Below are positions 7,032 to 10,209 of a DNA stretch of 10,209 nt, piece by piece. Source of the DNA: Gemmatimonadota bacterium. GTDB taxonomy: Bacteria > Gemmatimonadota > Gemmatimonadetes > Palauibacterales > Palauibacteraceae. Under the pieces are notes generated by a model, which was not told where the DNA came from, made no database searches, and worked only from the letters and a program-made list of their open reading frames with translations. The first letter of the stretch is position 1. Every line of letters starts with the position of its first letter. The position numbers were made by a program, and so were the translations under genes. The stretch lies in the NCBI GenBank assembly GCA_013042495.1, contig JABDQB010000128.1, positions 1 to 10,209 of the forward strand. Direction: 5' to 3'.

Positions 7032-7568
7032 TCAGTCTCCGGACGAATCTTCCCCGCCGCTCTCGAGCCGTCGCACCAGGTCGCGCGCAAATCGGTCCAC
7101 GTACTGCCATGCCGGGTGAGCACCCGGCACGGGCCTCATGAGCGACCATTGCACCGGTTCGGTGGGCTGTGCCATGGGATTGTACAGGGCCTCGACGTAG
7201 AGCAGCGTTCCGCCCCTCTCGGGCTCCGCCCAGAGCAACATCTTCACGTACTTCTCAGCCTCCGACAGGTGGCCGAAGGTGGCCGAATCCAGGACCCGGG
7301 GTACGTAGATCCAGTCCGATTCCATCCTGGCGACGTTCGTGGAATCATCTGCCGACCGGGAGAACCAGCGAGGCTGGATCCCGTCGTTCCGCAGGACCTC
7401 CCATGCTCGTTGCATCACGGTGTCCGGCGGAGCCGCGACCCGCACCACCGTCGCGTCCCTGGACGGCCCGCGGCTGAGGCCCTGGCTTCCGGATCCGGAC
7501 GCGCAAGCGGCCAGGACTCCGGCGACCATTCCGGTCGCGAGCCATATCGTCGTTCGGGAAGCAAGCAT
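7032..7568 (-). CDS. Small lipoprotein of unknown function leading the ccm operon
   Basis: I do not recognise this 178-residue protein. It begins with a lipoprotein signal: hydrophobic TTIWLATGMVAGV and a lipobox LAAC, with the acylated cysteine at C22. Residue +2 is alanine, so there is no aspartate retention signal and outer-membrane sorting is possible. A Gly/Ser linker is followed by one compact mixed domain (about 40-170) rich in Trp, Tyr and Arg, for example VMQRAWEVLRNDGIQPRW (51-68), and an acidic tail. I chose ATG at 7568 because it places the signal at the N-terminus and GAGGAGG lies 4 bases upstream. The frame is open 36 codons further, but without signal character. The stop is 12 bases from the proposed ccmA start, so it is probably the first gene of the operon. 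A link to heme or cytochrome c maturation is suggested by position only. Confidence 0.8.
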   Translation of the reverse strand: MLASRTTIWLATGMVAGVLAACASGSGSQGLSRGPSRDATVVRVAAPPDTVMQRAWEVLRNDGIQPRWFSRSADDSTNVARMESDWIYVPRVLDSATFGHLSEAEKYVKMLLWAEPERGGTLLYVEALYNPMAQPTEPVQWSLMRPVPGAHPAWQYVDRFARDLVRRLESGGEDSSGD

Positions 7569-7572
7569 GTGA

Positions 7573-7579
7573 CCTCCTC
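7573..7579 (-). promoter_or_regulatory. Strong Shine-Dalgarno of the lipoprotein gene
   Basis: GAGGAGG on the minus strand, 4 bases before the ATG at 7568. It fixes the start at the lipoprotein signal and rejects the longer reading to about 7676. Confidence 0.75.
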
Positions 7580-7590
7580 GGCCTGGGATG

Positions 7591-7610
7591 GGCCGGGTCC
7601 CTTTCCGGCC
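7591..7610. repeat. Short inverted repeat in the leader of the ccm operon
   Basis: GGCCGG (7591-7596) and CCGGCC (7605-7610) form a 6-bp stem with an 8-base loop, 11 bases upstream of the lipoprotein Shine-Dalgarno. It could fold in the 5' leader or be a protein-binding site. In GC-rich DNA such stems also occur by chance. Confidence 0.25.
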
Positions 7611-7625
7611 GAATGCGAGCACTTG

Positions 7626-7654
7626 GTTATGCGGCCTGAGGCTTCCTGATGCAA
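7626..7654 (-). promoter_or_regulatory. Candidate promoter of the lipoprotein-ccm operon
   Basis: On the minus strand, TTGCAT (7654-7649) and CATAAC (7631-7626) are separated by 17 bases and match the sigma-70 consensus at 3/6 and 4/6. The site lies about 60 bases upstream of the lipoprotein ATG in the divergent region 7569-7732. The match is modest; the support is the ideal spacing and the location. For the divergent phosphoglycerate mutase gene I see only a TATCTT (7704-7709) without a good -35. Confidence 0.3.
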
Positions 7655-7732
7655 GCTTTCGGCCTCGTTTCGGCACCTTCTGGAACCACTCGCTCGGACG
7701 CGGTATCTTCGGCCCGGCAAGAGCCGCAACCG

Positions 7733-8983
7733 ATGACCACGACCGCGTCCCAAAGACCCGGAGGAGCCTTGGACCTCACCGATATCGCCGCGCTCGCCCA
7801 GCCGACGGGCGAAAAGATCTTGTTGCTGGTGCTCGACGGAGTCGGCGGACTGCCGCTCGAGCCCGGTGGGCTTACGGAGCTGGAGACGGCCCGCACCCCC
7901 AACATGGATGCGCTTCTCGAGGCAGGCGGCGCGGGTCTGCACGTGCCGGTTGCCACCGGGGTGACCCCCGGAAGCGGCCCGGGCCACCTGTCTCTGTTCG
8001 GGTTCGATCCACTGCGGTACAGGGTAGGCCGCGGCGCGCTCGCCGCTCTCGGCGTGGAGTTTCCTCTGAAACCCGGTGACGTCGCGATCCGCGGGAACTT
8101 GTGCACCGTCGATGATCGGGGCGTCGTCGTCGACCGCCGCGCCGGTCGCATCCCCACGGAGGAGGCGGGCCCGGTCCTGGAGCTGCTGGACGGCATCCGC
8201 GTCCCGGGCGGCGAGGTCTTCGTGCGGCCCGTCAAGGAACACCGCTTTCTTCTCGTTCTGCGTCCGGACGAAACCACCGAAGCCGACATCGCCGATACCG
8301 ATCCCGGGGTGACCGGCTTGCCGCCGCTCGACGTGGTGCCAGGTTCGCCCGGTTCGGAACCCGCGGCCCGTGTCACGCGCGAGTGGCTGGCACAGGTGCC
8401 GGAGGCGCTGACCGACCAACCGCGCGCTAACATGGTGCTCCTTCGCGGCTTCGCGACCCTGCCGGACTGGCCCCGCTTCCCGGATGTGTTCCGGATGCGG
8501 TCTCTCGCTCTGGCCGCGTATCCCATGTACCGGGGCGTCGCCCGCCTCGTGGGAATGGACGCGGAGACGGTGGAAGACGATCCGGCGGCGCTGGTGCCGG
8601 CTCTGCGGGATCGGATCGACGACTACGACTTCTTCTTCCTCCACGTAAAGGGAACGGACAAGGCGGGAGAAGACGGCGATTTTGAACGAAAAGTGGACAT
8701 TATCGAGCGCGTCGACGAAGTTCTGCCCGCTCTGCGGGGCACGGGGATCGGGGTTACGCTCATCACCGGCGACCATTCGACGCCGGCGAGCATGAAGAAC
8801 CACAGTTGGCATCCTGTGCCGTTCCTGCTGCATGGCGGTCCCGGCCGGGGCCATCGGAGTGAGGGGACGGCCGGTTTCGGCGAGTCAGAGTGCGCACGCG
8901 GGTCAATCGGGTTGATCCGTGGATGCGAACTGATGCCGCTCGCCGCGGCCCGGGCCGGTCGGCTCGTGAAGTTCGGGGCCTGA
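7733..8983 (+). CDS. apgM: Cofactor-independent phosphoglycerate mutase, archaeal (ApgM) type
   Basis: This enzyme interconverts 3- and 2-phosphoglycerate in glycolysis and gluconeogenesis without 2,3-bisphosphoglycerate. It belongs to the alkaline phosphatase-like metalloenzyme superfamily. In the 416-residue protein, ILLLVLDGVGGLP carries the first metal aspartate (D35). TPGSGPGHLSLFGFDP (78-93) has the candidate catalytic serine S81. HVKGTDKAGEDGDFERK is the conserved central metal/substrate block. ITGDHSTP (D347, H348) and NHSWHPVP (H357, H360) supply the C-terminal metal ligands. The length fits ApgM (about 400) and not the longer bacterial GpmI (about 510). ATG at 7733 has only a weak ribosome site. 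TTG at 7769 has GGAGG 4 bases upstream and would still keep the whole core, so it is a serious alternative. The frame is also open to an ATG at 7649. Some bacterial members are annotated as putative homoserine kinases; the active-site motifs support the mutase superfamily assignment. Confidence 0.9.
   Translation: MTTTASQRPGGALDLTDIAALAQPTGEKILLLVLDGVGGLPLEPGGLTELETARTPNMDALLEAGGAGLHVPVATGVTPGSGPGHLSLFGFDPLRYRVGRGALAALGVEFPLKPGDVAIRGNLCTVDDRGVVVDRRAGRIPTEEAGPVLELLDGIRVPGGEVFVRPVKEHRFLLVLRPDETTEADIADTDPGVTGLPPLDVVPGSPGSEPAARVTREWLAQVPEALTDQPRANMVLLRGFATLPDWPRFPDVFRMRSLALAAYPMYRGVARLVGMDAETVEDDPAALVPALRDRIDDYDFFFLHVKGTDKAGEDGDFERKVDIIERVDEVLPALRGTGIGVTLITGDHSTPASMKNHSWHPVPFLLHGGPGRGHRSEGTAGFGESECARGSIGLIRGCELMPLAAARAGRLVKFGA
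7760..7764 (+). promoter_or_regulatory. Internal Shine-Dalgarno pointing to an alternative apgM start
   Basis: GGAGG lies 4 bases before an in-frame TTG at 7769. Initiation there would drop 12 non-conserved residues (MTTTASQ...) and leave the catalytic core intact. Confidence 0.35.
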
Positions 8984-9000
8984 CGACAACACGGTATTTG

Positions 9001-9027
9001 GTGCACCGCCTCGCGTGAGGCGGGCAC
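9001..9027. other. Strong hairpin between apgM and the zinc-ribbon gene
   Basis: GTGC (9001-9004), a bulged A, CCGCCTC (9006-9012), the loop GCGT, GAGGCGG (9017-9023) and GCAC (9024-9027) form an 11-bp stem with one bulge. It starts 17 bases after the apgM stop, and the next gene's Shine-Dalgarno follows 5 bases after it. No T-run follows, so a classic intrinsic terminator is unlikely. It may be an attenuating or transcript-stabilising hairpin, or a DNA-binding palindrome. Confidence 0.5.
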
Positions 9028-9032
9028 TCGAG

Positions 9033-9037
9033 AGGAG
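9033..9037 (+). promoter_or_regulatory. Shine-Dalgarno of the zinc-ribbon gene
   Basis: AGGAG lies 5 bases before the ATG at 9043. It overlaps the in-frame GTG at 9037, which rules out that GTG as the start. Confidence 0.65.
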
Positions 9038-9042
9038 TGGAG

Positions 9043-9855
9043 ATGCGGTGTCCGAAGTGCGGTAGCGACGAAGGCGGGAAGTTCTGCTCGAAGTGCGGAG
9101 CCGAGGTGCGCCGGAAAGCCGGTGTTTCGAAGTGCTCGAAGTGCGGCAAGGGACTCGAAGCCGGTGCCATGTTCTGTGCGGAGTGTGGCGAGCCGACCGG
9201 TCATCGTCCGTCCAAGGGAGCGGTTGCCTACTTGCCGTGGGTGCTTTCCGCGCTGGCGCTCGTCGCGTTCGCCGTCGCCCTCACCCTGTTCATCCAGGGG
9301 CAGGCCTCGACTCGTGTGGGAGACATGCCGGTCACCGGGGCTCTGCCTGAGGCCGAGCGGGTCAACCCCGACGGCACTCCGATCGGTAGCACCGCCGGTC
9401 CCGGGGGAGTGGATCTCGGATCCATGACGCCCCGGCAGGCAGCCGACCGACTCTTCGACCGGGTGATGCGCGAGGATGAGGCGGGCAACGAGGCGCAGGC
9501 CCAGCAGTTCGCCACGATGGCGATCCAGGCCTACGGAATGCTCCCTCCGGGCGAAATCGATGCGGACGCTCACTTCCATCTCGGGCTGCTGAACCTCGTG
9601 CTGGATGACGTGGACGCGGCGGATCGAGAAGCGGACCTCATCCTGTCTCTAGCCGACGAGCACCTGCTGGCCCTGTCGATCAAGGCGCGGGTCGCTTCGG
9701 CCCGGGGAGACACCGCCGCCCAGGCGGAGGCATTCAACCGATTTCTCGACGCTCTCCCGGCCGGCCTGACCTCGGGAATACCTGAATACGAGATGCACGA
9801 CAACATGCTCGAGTCCGAGGCCGTCCGCGCGAGAGAGGCCACCGGCCGGAACTAG
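9043..9855 (+). CDS. Double zinc-ribbon, single-TM protein with a TPR-like C-terminal domain
   Basis: This 270-residue protein has no assigned function. Two zinc-ribbon units open it, CPKCG...FCSKCG (C3, C6, C15, C18) and CSKCG...FCAECG (C31, C34, C45, C48), each able to bind one zinc. One membrane span follows (about 61-84), then a Pro/Gly linker. Next comes an alpha-helical region (about 128-240) with TPR-like helix pairs: RQAADRLFDRVM, AQAQQFATMAIQAYG, DADAHFHLGLLNLVLDD and ALSIKARVASARGD. The C-terminus is acidic. By the positive-inside rule the zinc ribbons are probably cytoplasmic and the helical domain outside. It follows apgM by 59 bases on the same strand, across a hairpin. A single-TM protein with an external TPR domain recalls CcmI, which is missing from the nearby ccm operon, but no sequence evidence links them. 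Confidence 0.82.
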   Translation: MRCPKCGSDEGGKFCSKCGAEVRRKAGVSKCSKCGKGLEAGAMFCAECGEPTGHRPSKGAVAYLPWVLSALALVAFAVALTLFIQGQASTRVGDMPVTGALPEAERVNPDGTPIGSTAGPGGVDLGSMTPRQAADRLFDRVMREDEAGNEAQAQQFATMAIQAYGMLPPGEIDADAHFHLGLLNLVLDDVDAADREADLILSLADEHLLALSIKARVASARGDTAAQAEAFNRFLDALPAGLTSGIPEYEMHDNMLESEAVRAREATGRN

Positions 9856-9859
9856 CCCC

Positions 9860-9878
9860 CCGGGTACCCGGCCCGGGC
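9860..9878. repeat. GC-rich palindromes in the convergent gap
   Basis: CCGGGTACCCGG (9860-9871) is a perfect 12-base palindrome, and GCCCGGGC (9871-9878) is a second one adjoining it. They lie in the 37-base gap between two converging genes, where a bidirectional terminator would be expected. No T-run is present, so this is only a candidate. Confidence 0.3.
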
Positions 9879-9892
9879 GCCGGGGCGTACCC

Positions 9893-10209
9893 CTACGGGT
9901 CGAGACGGGCGCCGCGCAGCCGGTTGGCGTTGGTGACCACCGTGATCGAACTCAGGGCCATCGCTGCTTCGGCGAGGATCGGGTGGAGCAGCCCGAGTAT
10001 GGCCACCGGGATGGCGATCGTGTTGTAGAAGAAGGCCCAGAAGAGGTTCTGCCGGATCTTCCGGAAGGTGGCGCGCGACAGGATGACCGCCCGCACGACG
10101 GCCGTGAGGCTGCCGTGCACGAGGGTCATGTCCGCGGCCTCGATCGCGATGTCCGTGCCCGTGCCGATCGCGATGCCCACATCGGCTTGTTTGAGGGACG
10201 GCGCGTCGT
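9893..10209 (-). CDS. copA: Cu(+)-type P1B ATPase (CopA family), C-terminal end only
   Basis: Only the last 105 or so codons are in the window; the gene continues beyond the right edge. The product would pump monovalent copper out of the cytoplasm using ATP. The visible part starts in the conserved hinge DAPSLKQADVGIAIGTGTD, which closes the P-domain. It then has the linker helix and the two final membrane spans. The next-to-last span contains FFYNTIAIP, matching the YN...P pattern of Cu(+) pumps. The last contains MALSSITVVTN, matching the MxxSS...N pattern, so the Cu(+)/Ag(+) subgroup is likely. The CPC motif and any N-terminal metal-binding domain lie outside, so CopA cannot be separated from a CcoI/FixI-type pump that serves cytochrome oxidase. 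A GTG at 10180 is internal and not a start. Confidence 0.9.
   Translation of the reverse strand, partial: DAPSLKQADVGIAIGTGTDIAIEAADMTLVHGSLTAVVRAVILSRATFRKIRQNLFWAFFYNTIAIPVAILGLLHPILAEAAMALSSITVVTNANRLRGARLDP

Noticed and set aside
6330..7649. 439-codon open frame on the plus strand opposite ccmA and the lipoprotein gene
   Set aside because: Low-complexity composition with no recognisable motif, fully opposite two supported genes, and no ribosome site of note.
7569..7676. Upstream extension of the lipoprotein to 7676
   Set aside because: It would bury the lipoprotein signal 36 residues in and ignore the very strong Shine-Dalgarno before the ATG at 7568.
7593..7732. Riboswitch or heme-responsive leader in the divergent region
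   Set aside because: Only short GC stems and weak promoter-like hexamers are visible; nothing matches a riboswitch core I can recognise.
7415..8854. 479-codon open frame on the minus strand opposite the phosphoglycerate mutase gene
   Set aside because: It lies antisense to a gene with clear catalytic motifs, and its product is Arg/Gly/His-rich without domains. Such long antisense frames are expected in GC-rich coding DNA. It also runs across the lipoprotein signal region.
8623..9579. 318-codon minus-strand frame across the apgM/zinc-ribbon junction
   Set aside because: It spans two supported plus-strand genes and the hairpin between them, and its product has no family features.

Overview
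The window is a GC-rich stretch of bacterial chromosome, densely packed with housekeeping genes. It shows no phage, IS element, CRISPR array, tRNA or rRNA. The sigma factor lacks region 1.1 and has the compact architecture of primary sigma factors in the Fibrobacterota-Chlorobiota-Bacteroidota group and relatives. Together with the high GC and the use of cytochrome c maturation System I, this makes me suspect a Gemmatimonadota-like organism. That placement is an inference from resemblance, not from a search.

Layout from left to right: (1) a perfect 24-nt palindrome, probably a terminator, at 1-24; (2) an RpoD/SigA-like sigma factor on the minus strand (59-946); (3) a long minus-strand operon from about 7568 down to 1056, encoding in transcription order a small lipoprotein of unknown function, CcmA, CcmB, CcmC, CcmD, CcmE, CcmF, CcmG and CcmH. 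These genes overlap or lie at most 35 nt apart, and several are translationally coupled; (4) a divergent intergenic region (7569-7732) that must hold the start signals for the ccm operon and the gene facing it; (5) on the plus strand, an archaeal-type cofactor-independent phosphoglycerate mutase (7733-8983), then an intergenic hairpin and a double zinc-ribbon, single-TM, TPR-like protein (9043-9855); (6) a convergent minus-strand gene cut by the window edge, the C-terminal end of a Cu(+)-type P1B ATPase (9893-10209). No gene-free stretch exceeds 300 bases; the longest is 7569-7732 (164 bases).

The ccm block is a complete System I pathway for attaching heme to c-type cytochromes outside the inner membrane. 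CcmA and CcmB form the ABC transporter that releases heme-loaded CcmE. CcmC with CcmD loads heme onto CcmE. CcmF and CcmH carry out heme ligation. CcmG and CcmH keep the apocytochrome CXXCH thiols reduced. No CcmI is encoded in the operon. The TPR-like protein at 9043 could fill a similar role, but that is a guess.

I found no clearly new system. The points most worth a second look are the start of ccmA (its conserved N-terminus is present in frame but has no ATG, GTG or TTG), the unrecognised lipoprotein leading the operon in the same frame as ccmA, the CcmD with a possible extra membrane segment, the acidic spacer in CcmH, and the zinc-ribbon/TPR protein.
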